DNA of 64,000 bases from Nectonema munidae (Eukaryota > Nematomorpha > Nectonematoida > Nectonematidae), in contig JAUIRK010001057.1 of assembly GCA_030549495.1 (NCBI GenBank), positions 1,118,501-1,182,500 of the forward strand, in the 5' to 3' direction. A program made the position numbers and the translations under genes. Position 1 is the stretch's first letter. Each line of letters starts with the position of its first letter. Below the pieces are notes generated by a model. It was given only the letters and a program-made list of their open reading frames with translations, did no database searches and had not been told where the DNA came from. Positions 51,342 through 57,400 of this stretch are shown here, piece by piece.

Positions 51342-52632
51342 GGGCTAAATATTTTCGCAAAAATTTTTTTGGTACTTATGGGTTATCTCTCCCCCATTCA
51401 AAAAATTTTTTAGTAAATTACTGAAAAAAATTTTAAAGTGGGAAGGAGATAACTAATAAGTACCAAATTTTTATATATTGTCTAAAAATAAACCATTTTT
51501 TGAACCCTTTATTGATATCGAAATATATTAGGCTGGGGGGGCTCTGAATCTGAGTTGGGGGGGGGGGGGGGGGGGGGCTTAGCTCCCTCCTGCCCTCGCC
51601 GGCTACGGGCCTGTATACATAGTTATATCTCAATTTGAATTGCATCTTCAACCTTACAGCATTTCTTTCTTATAAACAGCTGAGAAGTTTAGACTATCTC
51701 TAAATCCAGCGAAAATTAGCACTAACAGAATACACGTAAACACAATCGAAAAATACACAATTTTCAAATGCCTCCAAACAAGCAATGAAATTAATGAGAA
51801 ACAAGATATTGATGTTCTAGTTTTGGAAATGTCGCATAGCTATCTTTCCCTGTTTAATAAATAAAGCTAAAAATTAAAAAATTAGCATATCTAAAGGTAA
51901 AGGTATGCTTCAAAGAAATATATCATAACGGGCTTAGAAGTGATAAAATTTAAATATCGTAAAAAATACACTTAAAAATACTAAATTTGACACATATAAC
52001 TTAAGAAGTATAACATAAGATTAAATTAAATAATGAAAATATTACTTGATAAACTAGAATTCTTTTTCCAATTACCTTTTTTGGCCTAAAATCGGAAAGT
52101 ATTATATAAAATAAATATAAAAAAATTAACTTACAGTTATATTATTTTGAGCAAATCTTTCTTTTGCTTTTAATGCTCTAGTTCTTTCATTTTTTAATCT
52201 TTCACTATCTTTAAGTAATGAAACAACTGCTTTCGCCTTCTCCCTAACATTGACACCTCGATCCTTACTATTAGTGTTAGCAGTTCCTTCTTCAATATAC
52301 TGAAAATCCTTCAAACTTTGAATAGCAAATACATTTTCACGGCATTGTTGTGCAACTTTATCATTTCCTGTTTTAATTATATATTCCATTACGACTAAAG
52401 CTTTGTAGACATGACGCCAATTTTTCCCACTATCACTTAGCCTTTTCCAGAGCATTTGCATAATTTCAGAAAAGGCAACAACATTATAAGTTAAATCAGC
52501 TAATTCTGTCATAAGTGCACTTGTTGGACCCCATGGATCATTTGAAGTAGCTTCGCGAACTTTTATTTGTGCAACGCTATAATTTTTAATAACATTTTTA
52601 ATATTGCGACGCACAGGGGCGATAGTAGACAT
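19378..52632 (-). CDS. Epsin (ENTH-UIM-DPW-NPF endocytic adaptor), seven coding exons
   Basis: Epsins bind PtdIns(4,5)P2 at the plasma membrane through the ENTH domain, recognise ubiquitinated cargo through UIMs, and recruit clathrin, AP-2 and EH-domain proteins through short tail motifs. All these modules occur here on one strand in the canonical order: ENTH, two UIMs, clathrin box LLELD, DPF, DPF/DPW, LVDLD, two NPF, last NPF. Predicted coding exons are 52632-52135, 44192-43990, 38671-38512, 29675-29418, 24589-24464, 24413-24291 and 19568-19378. They sum to about 519 residues, close to the usual epsin length. Phases agree at every join except exon 1 to exon 2, where one base is unaccounted for; a small exon may be missed in that 8-kb intron. 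Introns run from 50 bp to about 9 kb and carry most of the window's transposons. An acceptor-like AG 13 bases before the ATG suggests a non-coding first exon further upstream. The insect orthologue is liquid facets. Confidence 0.93.
21320..23400 (+). pseudogene. BED-finger hAT transposase with a 57-nt intron, broken
   Basis: Begins with a BED finger: KIWLYFEKISSDLAKCNLCQ, then KGSTKGMQDHLKRHP. After a stop at 21756-21758 comes FTTDIWTSRAPDSYISLTCH (catalytic Asp region), YCATDNARNLKLAI, CNIHFLQLVVGDAI and NDTRWNSTFTNL. At 22406-22462 a 57-base GTAAGA...TTTTTTTAAG segment interrupts EGFIK/IHEAFQTT; being a multiple of three it also reads through. A miniature element interrupts the gene at about 22603. 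Beyond it come YLDPRLRGVHLKHL and PATNSKSERLFSVG, the dimerisation motif, with a stop before it and frame changes around 23100. A typical ZBED1/ZBED4-type layout. Confidence 0.85.
22599..22854. mobile_element. Miniature element nested in the hAT, with arrayed GTCCG-motif ends
   Basis: The 8-mer AAATAATA abuts both ends (before GGTTCATAGTCAAAACGTC and after GACCAGGCACC). The left end holds four copies of an AAAACGTCCGAAA-type unit, and the right end three copies of its complement (CGGACGTTTTGG-type). The interior is short and AT-rich, with no frame. It splits the host hAT transposase at LLKFVDEKCQNN, so it is younger than that copy. End coordinates are accurate to a few bases. Confidence 0.8.
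24291..24413 (-). CDS. Epsin exon: two NPF motifs
   Basis: Reads PAFNPFATTPQQQQPPFNPF then LANKNAPLSMNEMKNYPFQAL. The two NPF tripeptides are EH-domain ligands (Eps15, intersectin). APLSMNEMKNYP corresponds to the ATLTLNQLRLSP stretch of vertebrate epsin-1, so the homology extends beyond the short motifs. Both ends are phase 1; the donor is GTAATT after CATTAC at 24291. The intron to the last exon is 4.7 kb and holds a whole-length hAT transposon. Confidence 0.86.
24464..24589 (-). CDS. Epsin exon: LVDLD segment
   Basis: Acceptor TTTTATTTTAG, then GLDSTQHSKDRLNDFSQ and NFLGGAAASLVDLDALIQQP. The stretch FLG-x4-LVDLD-x-L closely matches the vertebrate epsin segment FLGPNAALVDLDSLV, a second clathrin-binding site. 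The exon is 126 bases, enters in phase 1 and leaves in phase 1 at CAC followed by GTATTT. Only 50 bases separate it from the next exon; this is the one short intron of the gene. Confidence 0.87.
25715..26167. mobile_element. Miniature hAT element with exact 8-bp duplication
   Basis: CTCTAACC at 25707-25714 and again at 26168-26175. Left end TAGTGGTTCCCAACCGGGGG; complement of the right end CAGTGGTTCCCAACC. This is the widespread CAGTGGTTCCCAACC hAT end type. The 453-bp interior has no transposase. Confidence 0.93.
26227..29246 (+). pseudogene. ZMYM1-like hAT transposase with several short introns, broken
   Basis: Starts MKKISFYFRKENARKTIEEN. Then a TTF-type finger: KSWYKVYPWLEYSITKQTAF followed by CFACRYFSTKG. 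Coding blocks are separated by AT-rich gaps of 60-150 bases with GT and AG ends, for example after STKG (GTAATT) and around 28050-28125 (GTATTT...TTTAAG). Later blocks: GFRSWKKALTK, PFYTIKVDGTRDISNTQVLS, VGQCYDGANVMSG, THTKGGVKKH-like GTKGGVKKHINDF, FIHCFNHQLHIVV, and near the end STAVCERVFLSLKRIFTLSR then YLKEFT. These match TTF-type hAT transposases. Stops and frame changes are present around 27540-27620 and elsewhere. It lies directly after the miniature element at 25715. Confidence 0.75.
29418..29675 (-). CDS. Epsin exon: DPF and DPW motifs
   Basis: The exon begins at the acceptor ATATTTAG and reads SLSQEMWDPFSVNTNG, then SSSNPDPWNNNAIV, giving one DPF and one DPW, the AP-2 binding motifs of epsins. 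It continues through DDFAHSFDSSLHI and SPTQNNNDEYITLAS to a GTAAAA donor in phase 1. An internal GTAAGA at 29565 (after NNNAI) is a stronger donor by sequence but leaves phase 0, which does not fit the next exon, so the longer form is preferred; alternative splicing is possible. The phase-1 start agrees with the preceding exon (codon split C + AT). Confidence 0.85.
29770..31095. other. Epsin intron sequence, no gene
   Basis: Holds the degenerate AGTTA tract and, at 30955-31103, a TCTTC-rich pyrimidine tract into which the 196-bp miniature element inserted. Confidence 0.5.
30400..30770. repeat. Degenerate AGTTA/CTAACT minisatellite-like tract
   Basis: Dense, irregular AGTTAGTT, AATAAGT, TCAATTAGTT and GTTAGTTT words. 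Similar tracts occur at 1640-1725 (CTAACTAG words) and 10903-11035 (AGTTAGTTAG, CTAACTAAG). No coding frame. Confidence 0.45.
31104..31299. mobile_element. Short miniature hAT element, 196 bp, exact duplication
   Basis: CTTCTCTC occurs at 31096-31103 and 31300-31307. Left end CAGTGGGGTAGCTAGGC; complement of the right end CAGTGGCGTAGCCAG. It contains the palindromic ATGAGGGGCG...CCCCATG stretch and no gene. Confidence 0.9.
32316..32458 (-). mobile_element. tRNA-derived SINE, family S1 (best copy)
   Basis: On the minus strand the head is GGGTGGCATGGCAGGTTGG (box A, 11 of 12 to TRGCNNAGYNGG), then GGATTCGATTCC (box B, 32405-32394), then a tail CATAGTTTGACATAGGCGG and CAGTGCCTTGTCAATGAAAA. The tail is shared with the other S1 copies. 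RNA polymerase III promoter boxes and tRNA-like spacing support a SINE. Confidence 0.75.
32460..35040. other. Epsin intron sequence, no gene
   Basis: AT-rich, with the poly-C repeat fragments at 33.2-33.7 kb. Sequence near 33825-33915 repeats GGCTCC words (TTTGGCTCCTC, TCTGGCTCCATGG) without forming a clear element. Confidence 0.4.
33236..33745. repeat. Poly-C miniature repeat fragments
   Basis: Two copies of a C run followed by CCAATAATTTCAAGGAT-type sequence (33239 and 33693), the second ending GAGGATGTTATGCGCCCCTG. The same module occurs at 35840-35890, 45103-45155, 49010-49030 and 61069-61095. The right end GCGCC(C/T)CTG and CAGAGGCGAATTTAGAA (35831) look like the TIRs of a small hAT-like element. 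Confidence 0.5.
35057..35382. mobile_element. Miniature hAT element (CAGTGGTTCTCAAAC ends)
   Basis: Left end CAGTGGTTCTCAAACGCGG, then GGGGCCGCATGCGGC; complement of the right end CAGTGGTTGTCAACC. Flanks TTCGAA and TTCTAAAC suggest an eroded duplication. The same ACTTCGAACAGTGGTT occurs at 13547, so part of the flank may belong to the repeat. Confidence 0.65.
36115..36295 (+). mobile_element. tRNA-derived SINE, family S2, copy 1
   Basis: GAGCCTCGATGGTTGTTAGG head, GGCTTCGATCCCCAAAGCTC box B region, then AAAATCACAAAAACTGTGAT, AACATCTCAAGCATAATTCG, ATAGTCTTACGGTGTTAAGT and GCTTTGATATCTTC. The same order occurs at 55735. GAGCC and GGCTC-type ends keep part of a tRNA acceptor stem. Confidence 0.7.
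36490..37620 (+). mobile_element. LINE fossil: ORF1-like segment joined to RNase H and 3' tail
   Basis: The first part reads LPKPRKTQDPKRTI-stop-IIPEEPTKSRAEIVDFKK, resembling the gag-like ORF1 of I/Jockey-clade non-LTR elements. From about 37040 it reads FEVHLFWCPARSNILENTYV then DKLVK, the last RNase H block (compare FHWVPGHSGIxGNExADxLAK), followed by LIRWLTGHCGCNSYFYRKK and, in another frame, a Cys/His tail with HYNHARTPLLSLCVKTLN. Endonuclease and reverse transcriptase are missing between the two, so about 2-3 kb has been deleted. Several stops and frame changes. The coding strand is A/C-rich and G-poor. Located in the intron between the clathrin-box and DPW exons. Confidence 0.6.
37690..38340 (+). 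pseudogene. hAT transposase C-terminal fragment, broken
   Basis: Readable pieces are NVAASTIEEYFHRSVFIPFL, LVPSYLNKHPLSQYDVNMLF then EHFKDDLPDS, and VLPDTMPNTLSHSIACCQLY with PNITTMLHIMLLTSVI. This order matches TTF/THAP-associated hAT transposases (…PxETPExYYRxxxFIPFLDxL…LP…YPNIxxLLRILLTxPV). Two or more stops, and nothing resembling CERxFS follows. It starts almost directly after the LINE tail. Confidence 0.6.
38512..38671 (-). CDS. Epsin exon: clathrin box and DPF motif
   Basis: After the acceptor GTTAAG the frame starts ELLELDFSHSDHSQ. LLELD fits the type I clathrin box (L-hydrophobic-x-hydrophobic-D/E). Next comes QEQFGFSDDFSH and then KDFDPFQTSAS; DPF is an AP-2 alpha-appendage ligand. 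The donor is GTAATG after CATCTC, leaving phase 1, which matches the next exon. The exon is 160 bases, low in complexity and rich in Gln, Ser and Asn, as epsin tails usually are. It was too short and too split to stand out as an open frame; it was found by translating the minus strand between the UIM and DPW exons. Confidence 0.85.
39718..41076 (+). mobile_element. piggyBac element, internally deleted
   Basis: Preceded by TTAA (39714-39717). Left end CGCTAGAAAGAC followed by CGATCAATTGACCGG; right end GGTCAATTGACCGG followed by GGTCTTTCGAGGG. These are the two TIRs; the right TTAA is eroded to TAGC. A further GGTCAATTGACCGG is found at 40885-40898. Only the second half of the transposase gene is inside. 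It is inserted in the MULE-type element at 39098-41317, giving the order of events. Confidence 0.82.
40094..40800 (+). pseudogene. piggyBac transposase C-terminal half, broken
   Basis: MKLLDSNKGMGLNVTCDHFF corresponds to the vDNFFTS block bearing the second catalytic Asp; then LLKQNTTLVGTIRSYQRKIP. After frame changes: LYYNKEKGGVDAVDKMLRAY (third catalytic Asp in GGVDxxDKM), SRRWPLAVFFNLLDIVCLNA, stop, and from 40561 an 80-residue tail ending in the cysteine-rich domain CKICQKNKTRTSCPNCYMYI. The first catalytic Asp region is absent. The finger is well kept compared with the rest. Confidence 0.85.
41340..41900 (+). other. Unassigned sequence with short protein-like frames
   Basis: Just after the MULE-type element, two short stretches look protein-like: NTPDINYKAIGFEYDKAKSI (about 41635-41695) and LEEIANLIPPHNPVDSHSFY (about 41780-41840). 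They lie in different frames with stops between, and I recognise no family. Possibly a transposase remnant. Confidence 0.2.
42417..42733. mobile_element. Miniature hAT element, 317 bp
   Basis: GCCTAAGC (42409-42416) and GCCTAAGT (42734-42741) are near-identical 8-bp duplications. Left end CAGGGTTCACCCAAATTTTC and complement of the right end CAGGGGTCATCAAACTACTG are diverged TIRs. No coding sequence. Confidence 0.8.
43687..43808 (+). mobile_element. TTAA miniature element, subfamily B, diverged
   Basis: Starts near CCGGTTATCAACCAG, contains AATCAGAAGATATCTAATG and AAAAAGCATTTATAAACG, and ends CTGGTCGTTAAAATGGG before TTAA (43809-43812). The palindrome of other copies is not preserved. It lies just 3' of the epsin UIM exon, in the following intron. 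Confidence 0.55.
43990..44192 (-). CDS. Epsin exon: two ubiquitin-interacting motifs
   Basis: The frame reads GELESSRPTTAG and then EEELQLQIAIAMSKEAAE, a textbook UIM (acidic cluster, Ala and Ser at the ubiquitin contact positions), very close to the first UIM of vertebrate epsin-1. After 13 residues comes YDDIRLQIALSESEKQK, a second UIM. The exon ends KLKESSATEP before a GTTCGT donor in phase 0, matching the phase-0 start of the next exon. The acceptor TTAAAG at 44193 leaves the exon needing one base from the previous exon, so the 5' boundary is less certain than the 3' one. It lies in about 14 kb of otherwise transposon-filled DNA, which argues that it is a selected host exon. Confidence 0.88.
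44480..44660 (-). pseudogene. BED-finger remnant of a ZBED5/GTF2IRD2-like hAT
   Basis: Minus strand reads GSEVLESTFLKPDK and, after a frame change, LEMKHSSRVNKTIDYFKRQA, matching the BED-finger end KPxKLxxHLExKHxxxxxKxxxFFKRK of this hAT group. The stretch around GTTCTGAAGTGTTAG is nearly identical to 63800-63815, so both derive from one family. Confidence 0.55.
45103..45155. repeat. 20-base C run of the poly-C repeat family
   Basis: C run at 45103-45122, then ACCTTTTTAATTTTGAAGAT and GTGCGCCTCTA. Matches the end structure of the copies at 33693 and 35840. Confidence 0.6.
46217..46640 (+). pseudogene. Tc1/mariner-type transposase remnant
   Basis: KLSSSEKDDICKWVDVNCLL then LSELVTRVNKSW resembles a helix-turn-helix N terminus. 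After a gap, VTQARSRNISVVAVVSRKKL then RKMNDRAVDCLE resembles the DDE domain of IS630/Tc1 relatives (RGxNISVIAAMSxxxxxxYxIxDRxxN). Too eroded to name a family; stops and frame changes throughout. Confidence 0.4.
46775..46905 (+). mobile_element. TTAA miniature element, subfamily B with 16-bp palindrome
   Basis: TTAA at 46771-46774, then CCCATTAACGACCAG, ATCAGACGATATCTAATG and AAAAGCAGACGATTTTA. The perfect palindrome GTCGACATATGTCGAC precedes the right end TGTGGTCGATAACCGC. Confidence 0.7.
47009..47139 (+). mobile_element. TTAA-flanked miniature element, subfamily A
   Basis: TTAA at 47005-47008 and 47140-47143; CCCATTAAGTACCATAG start and GAGACTTAATGGG end, with all family blocks present. 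It sits about 100 bp from the subfamily B copy at 46775, so both subfamilies target the same epsin intron. Confidence 0.85.
47160..48130 (+). other. G-poor, A/C-rich tract of unknown origin
   Basis: For about 950 bases the plus strand is rich in A and C and very poor in G, unlike its T-rich neighbours. No open frame, repeat ends or matches to other parts of the window were seen. The LINE fossil at 36490-37620 has a similar skew, so a decayed LINE is possible. Confidence 0.35.
48204..48800 (+). repeat. Dispersed repeat R1, copy 2
   Basis: Begins CAGGGGGTTGTGGGGTCAGA and runs parallel to the copy at 5860-6595 with many small differences, so both are old. The right terminal repeat was not found here. 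It lies in the first long epsin intron. Confidence 0.5.
49440..49505. repeat. Solo end of the 39-41 kb MULE-type family
   Basis: CTGGACAACCACTTTTTCGG, ACTCGAGTAGCAC and CTGGATAAC reproduce the GGACAAC, CTCGAGTAG and GGATAA words of the TIRs at 39170-39200 and 41230-41270 in order. No second end was found. Confidence 0.45.
50098..50466 (+). other. Open frame covering the hAT linker
   Basis: This 122-codon frame is the linker part of the hAT fragment; its last 20 residues are out of frame with the dimerisation domain, so it is not treated as a separate gene. Confidence 0.5.
50098..50595 (+). pseudogene. hAT (ZBED4-like) C-terminal fragment
   Basis: The first frame gives YSHSETDSLLDSSDSATSDI, a Ser/Asp linker typical before the dimerisation domain. 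After a frame change near 50420 it reads LSRKYLCAPPSSVESKRIFS then YSPKRNRLEPTTGEMLIFLH. This is the hAT C-terminal block (ARKYLCIPxxSVxSERLFSxAGxIxxxKRNRLxxxxxExLxFL), ending in a proper stop after QFDYD. The catalytic half is absent. Confidence 0.72.
51265..51613. mobile_element. Miniature hAT element with two long G runs
   Basis: TATACATA lies at 51257-51264 and 51614-51621. Ends are CAGGCCCGTAGATAGG and the complement of CCGGCTACGGGCCTG. Inside are G runs of 30 (51311-51340) and 21 (51557-51577). A fragment with the same right end, GCGACGGGCCTG, lies at about 29363. Confidence 0.9.
52135..52632 (-). CDS. Epsin exon: ENTH domain
   Basis: Encodes 166 residues from the initiator MSTIAPVRRNIKNVIKNYS, followed by KVREATSNDPWGP, the hallmark ENTH sequence. 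Later blocks are DLTYNVVAFSEIM, GKNWRHVYKALVVMEY, TLKDFQY-like SLKDFQYIEEG and GVNVREKAKAVVSLLKD. Basic residues equivalent to those that bind the PtdIns(4,5)P2 head group in epsin-1 are present: Arg9, Lys12, Arg26 and Asn31 here (the protein is one residue longer at the N terminus), plus the Lys/Arg/His around NWRHVYK. The exon ends at ACT followed by GTAAGT (phase 0). A weaker donor, GTTAAT, lies four bases further on and would give the phase the next exon needs. The ATG is chosen because it matches the family start; a polypyrimidine/AG acceptor (TCTTTAG) lies just upstream at 52646-52647. Confidence 0.95.
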
Positions 52633-52834
52633 TAGCTATCACTATCTAAAGACGAATATCAATATAAAGAATCTAAAAAATTTAAGTTATAAATAAAATT
52701 CATAAAAAAATATATAACTAAGTTTAAAAAACGTTCACCTACTTGAGGAAAAAATTAACATTAGTTAAAAAATAGAGTAATTTATAAATAAAAATATTTA
52801 AAAAATTTTTTACAATTTTAATAGACGCAATGTG

Positions 52835-52990
52835 AATTCCACCTGTTAATTATAATAAAACACATGTTAAGCCACAAAATATTAGGTTCGATCCACATCA
52901 ACTTTCCTTTGTCCATAGTTTGATACAAGAGGTGCAAGTATGCCTTCTTCATGAAAACAATCCACATTACCTTAAATTTTTGGATGCTAT
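52835..52990 (+). mobile_element. SINE S1, copy upstream of epsin
   Basis: Box B GGTTCGATCC at 52885-52894, then CCATAGTTTGATACAAGAGG and AGTATGCCTTCTTCATGAAA. It lies about 200 bp upstream of the epsin ENTH exon. A tail-only partner follows at 53020-53125 (CCCATAGTTCGACGTAAAAG, GAGCCTTATTGATGAAAAC). Confidence 0.65.
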
Positions 52991-53125
52991 AATAAATTTG
53001 GTTAGATATTTGACTTCCATACCACAAGGCCTCGACTTTAACTTAGCGACAAATTTGCCCATAGTTCGACGTAAAAGGACCACTTGAGCCTTATTGATGA
53101 AAACACTGTAAAGTACCGTTACCTT

Positions 53126-53275
53126 TCTTTATTTATATAAATATATGAAATTAAAGAATTTTTCAACTTTTTTTCATCATGTTTCATTTTCATGTTTATA
53201 TTGTTTGCTATGTTTGTGTTTTCCTTTTTTTAATTCATGTTTTCAATAAATGCATACTTACTTACTTACTTTGTC
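53126..53275 (+). repeat. Possible second LINE 3' tail ending in (ACTT)n
   Basis: A T-rich stretch ends in TTCAATAAATGCAT followed by ACTTACTTACTTACTT. A polyadenylation-like signal plus a short tandem tail is usual for CR1/L2-type LINE 3' ends, but no coding part is attached. Confidence 0.3.
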
Positions 53276-53759
53276 TTCAAATTTATATGAATGTTCCCAC
53301 ATTTATGCTCCATAAAATATATTCTCATTAAAAGCATACTAAGAACTTTACGAGACTATATGTACAATACTGCTGAATTTGTTACAAAAATTGTAAATAT
53401 GATATTAATACAAGTACGTTGGTTTTGATGCGAAATTTTTATCTTGCTGTTTTGTTTGAAATATTGTTTATATATAAAATACTGACGAAAATATAATTGA
53501 AAACGCCAATATTTATTGAAATAATATTATAAAATATATATGTTTTTTACATCGGCAGAGGAGCTAGTCGTTAAAGCGTAGGATATCGATCCTGTCATTC
53601 CGCGTTCTATTTCTGAAACCTATCCCAGCCTAAAGCTATGAGCTTTGGCAGTTCACCTAGGAAAATCCCTAATTATGTTTTTAAATTTGAAATTGTTGAA
53701 TCATTTAAACTACTATGCGTTATTGTTGATAACTAATTAAAGCGGAAATAACATATGTT

Positions 53760-54485
53760 TTATGTAAAGTCTATCCTTTGTCGAAATATAGGTATTCTTA
53801 AATATCTATATTTCCTTGTTCCCAACTTATATCAAACTATTATTGTATAATTCTTTTTTTCTTCCCTATCTGAATTATTGGAAAGTTATTTGGGGCCATC
53901 CAAACCTTGAACCTTTCATCAAAACCCAAAAAAAGTGTACGCAATATAACTGATATAGAAGCCCAATATTTTTCAAAGAATACTTGCTAAAAGTTAACGA
54001 CGTGTATATTTATAATCTATCAATTTTCTACTACAAAATTTTGAATGGATTCTTTCCATCCATATTTGATGAGTTTATTTCATTTAACTACCAAAAATTA
54101 TGAATATAATCTATGAGACAAATTCAATTTATCAATACATTTCTATTGTGAAAATTCATTTAAACAATCTGCAAAGTATAAAATATTTCATACCCAAGAT
54201 TCTATTATGCATAGTTTTGAATATAACTTTTTTAAAATAAGTGTTTGTAAAATGAAATTAAAAGAACGTCTTATAGAAGGTTATGTTTTTAGAAATGATA
54301 GTGTATTATATACTTTAAAGATTAAATGCTTATCAGTATTTATTTATGTCTTGATGTTAGTAGAATACTATATTTTGTCTATTAATATTATATCTTTTCT
54401 TATTTTGTAATTATTACAGTTATATTCATAATATTGTACTCATTGTTTATTTGTTTCTTTTTATCAATAAACATTCAAGTATAGT
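53760..54485 (+). mobile_element. CR1/Jockey-like LINE 3' fragment
   Basis: Reads CRNIGILKYLYFLVPNLYQT, then LSELLESYLG/VIWGHPNLEP in neighbouring frames and VNDVYIYNLSIFYYKILNGF then FPSIFDEF. This order matches the end of LINE reverse transcriptases (xxGILxxLxxFLPxxxLxxLYxSLxxPYLxYxxxVWG…, LKIxDIxxxxLxxFxYK). It ends with ATCAATAAACATTCAAG. Many stops; old 5'-truncated copy. Confidence 0.55.
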
Positions 54486-54489
54486 TTCC

Positions 54490-57400
54490 TTTGAAATTTG
54501 TTTGTTGTTATCGTTTTGTATTACATTATGAATATGAAACTTTAGATATATATAATGTTATTTATTATTTGATACAGCTTGACCTATTTATCAACTGGGT
54601 TTTATTCATGCAAGCGGTCTTTAGGCATTTTGAATTTTTCTAGCAGAATATTAATTAACCCCTAATTTTTCTCTTTTTATGTCTAATAATGCTTCATCCA
54701 TAATCCCATTCATACTTATTTATTATAATCGTGTCTTTTATTTCTTGCAAATAAATTTCTTCTTCTTCTTCTGAACATAACATCCCTATTATCAGTGCAG
54801 TTATGGAAGAATATCCTTCCTTATATTTTTTATTTGAATTTAAATGTAAAATTTAGTACATACATTTAATCTGTAGTATCTTAAAATAAATTTTATATTT
54901 GTTGTTGAAAATATTTGTCCATAACTGTGTAGATCATAATGATGTCATAATCAGGAATCGAAGACATGAAAACTGAATAAAATTTTATTATCCTTATTTT
55001 AACAAATTTGCAAGCTTATAATGTTTAAGGATTTATTATATTATAGAACATATTGTTTTGTTAGTTTCAAATAATAAATACCTAAAGATTCTTCGCTTCC
55101 ACCCCAAGTGATCTGCCGACAATCAGAATGACTTATCTACATTTAATGATTTAGAAAAATTAATCTTCTTTATTTTTAAAGGCCTAATATTGTCACAATA
55201 TATTTAGTTAGAAAATTAATTATTTTTTAAGTTTTTAAATGATTTCGTGTTAAAATAGTTCTTTTGGGAGATAAAGGTTCTCAAAAATAACTTGTAAAAA
55301 TAAAAAGTATTATTCTATAACTAAAAAATTTTTCATATAAAAGTTTATTCATCTTATTCTTCCATCATTATTCTTCTTATTCATTAATACAACTTTTACA
55401 TTGGATGAATATCTTAATATATTCTAAATAATAAATGTATGGCTATAAAAAATAGCGAAAAAGTTATTACTTATTAGATTTGATTTTTTTAAAGAAATAT
55501 ATTTTAAAAAATATTCAGTGCTTCGCTATTTAAAGCTCATAATATTGTCTTAAGAAAAACACTTTTAAGATTTAAAATTTTTATAAATATTTTTGTGTTC
55601 TAGTTTTAATGGTTTGCTTTATTTTAATCCTAAATCGAAATTACATCTTTTTGCTAAAAGCAAGCAATCTAAATTTAATTTTATTTTGTATTATCATCCT
55701 ATAAAAAATATAGATGATTTTATATCCTAACTATATTAGAGCCTCAATTGAGCTTAACAGTTGAAGTTCAGAGGTTCGATCCCCAAGGCTCCCACTATTT
55801 AAAACAAATTCACAAAAACTGTGATTAACCATCTTTAGCATATAGCCTTACGGCTGAAAGTGCTTTGATATCTCCTACTAACTATATTATTTTAATTTTC
55901 TTTTTATCAAAAAATTTCGACATATTTTTACAAATATAATGAGAATATGAGATATTTGCTACTTCGAAGTGTTTGTTATAAATTTAGTAATATTATTTTG
56001 AAAAGTTGGCAATATCTTTGTTTAAAACTTTATCCTTAATTTTCTGTCACATATATTAAATTGAAATTTTAGAAATATAGTTAATATTTTTACATTAAAT
56101 TTAATTTTTCTTTAGATTATGTTTCCAATGATGTTCAAATTATTTTATTCAAATATTTCCACGCGTAAATGAATTTATTTTGAAGTAAGTCAGGATATGG
56201 TTTTTTATGATTATTAGATTGTATAATGCATATACTTTATCGAACAATAAATTATCTGATGGATATTTGTTGCTTTAGCTTTTACATTTTTTTATAATTA
56301 TCTCAAAATCGAATATAGTATATGATCTTTATTAGCTGCTGAAAGTTGTTCATTTTCTTAAGTTTTCTCTAGCTTATTTGTTTAGTTCTTATGGCCACAT
56401 TTGTGTATGTTAATTCCCTGTAAATTTGTTTTTCTTTTTTTTCGAGAAGTAAAATTACAGTAATTCTAGCTAAGAGTATCATCTCTTTTCTCCTTTTAAA
56501 TTTTTTTTGAATTAGAGAACTATAAAATACGATATATCATTTTATTTTTTTACTCTCAAAGAATATTGACTTTACTAACAAGCATTTATTTTCATTGTTT
56601 TTACAACTTTTTACCACGAAATGGATAACTGAAAATCATTATGTTTAATAGAACACTGAATACATAATAAAAAAATAAAGACACCCCCTATATTTGTATC
56701 ATGCCCAGTGTGCATATATCCTAATCTTACAAATTAACCATAAAAAAAGTTTATTCAGATTTGTAATATTGTTCTACACCTCTAGTAAGAGAAATGCTTT
56801 TACATTTTTGATTAACCTCGTATTCTGACTATATTTTCAAAAATATTTGATATATTGCAATAAACCCATTATAATTTTGCTACAGCAATATTAATTTTAA
56901 TACGAGTATATGCAGCGGCGTATTTAGAAAATTGTTTTATAGGGAGGGTATTTTTAAAAAGAAAAGAACTACTGAAAAAGTATAACATTTAAAGGTAATC
57001 TGTATCAAATTCAATCTAACTTATATATAATAGGAAATTACCTATTTCAAATAAACTGGCAAACAAACAATACATTTCGCCTTATATAAACTAATATAGG
57101 AGCTTGATCATTTATTTTGAAAAGAATGGGCATAGTCTGCTATCTCCCCCTTCTGACTTAGATACCCTTTTGTGTATATGCATATATGTTTTCTACAAAA
57201 ATGGAATAGTAGTTTTCTAATAATTTCAAGTACCCAAATAATACAAAATATATTTTTAAGCAGCGAAATGCTCACAGGAAAGTATCACAGATTCAAGTAA
57301 CCACAAGAACTGATTAAGGGTTCTTTCTGAATTTAGTTTTGCCCTCCTCTTCTGCCCTTAATTAATAGAAAATTTTACTTCATTTGATGAAAAGTCCTGG

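Noticed and set aside
53565-53690. tRNA-like stretch with GATATCGATCC
   Set aside because: It has a box B-like word but no convincing box A or cloverleaf, and no second copy was seen here.
54207-54410. 67-codon open frame after the LINE fragment
   Set aside because: Lies in the AT-rich 3' tail of the CR1-like LINE and has no recognisable protein feature.
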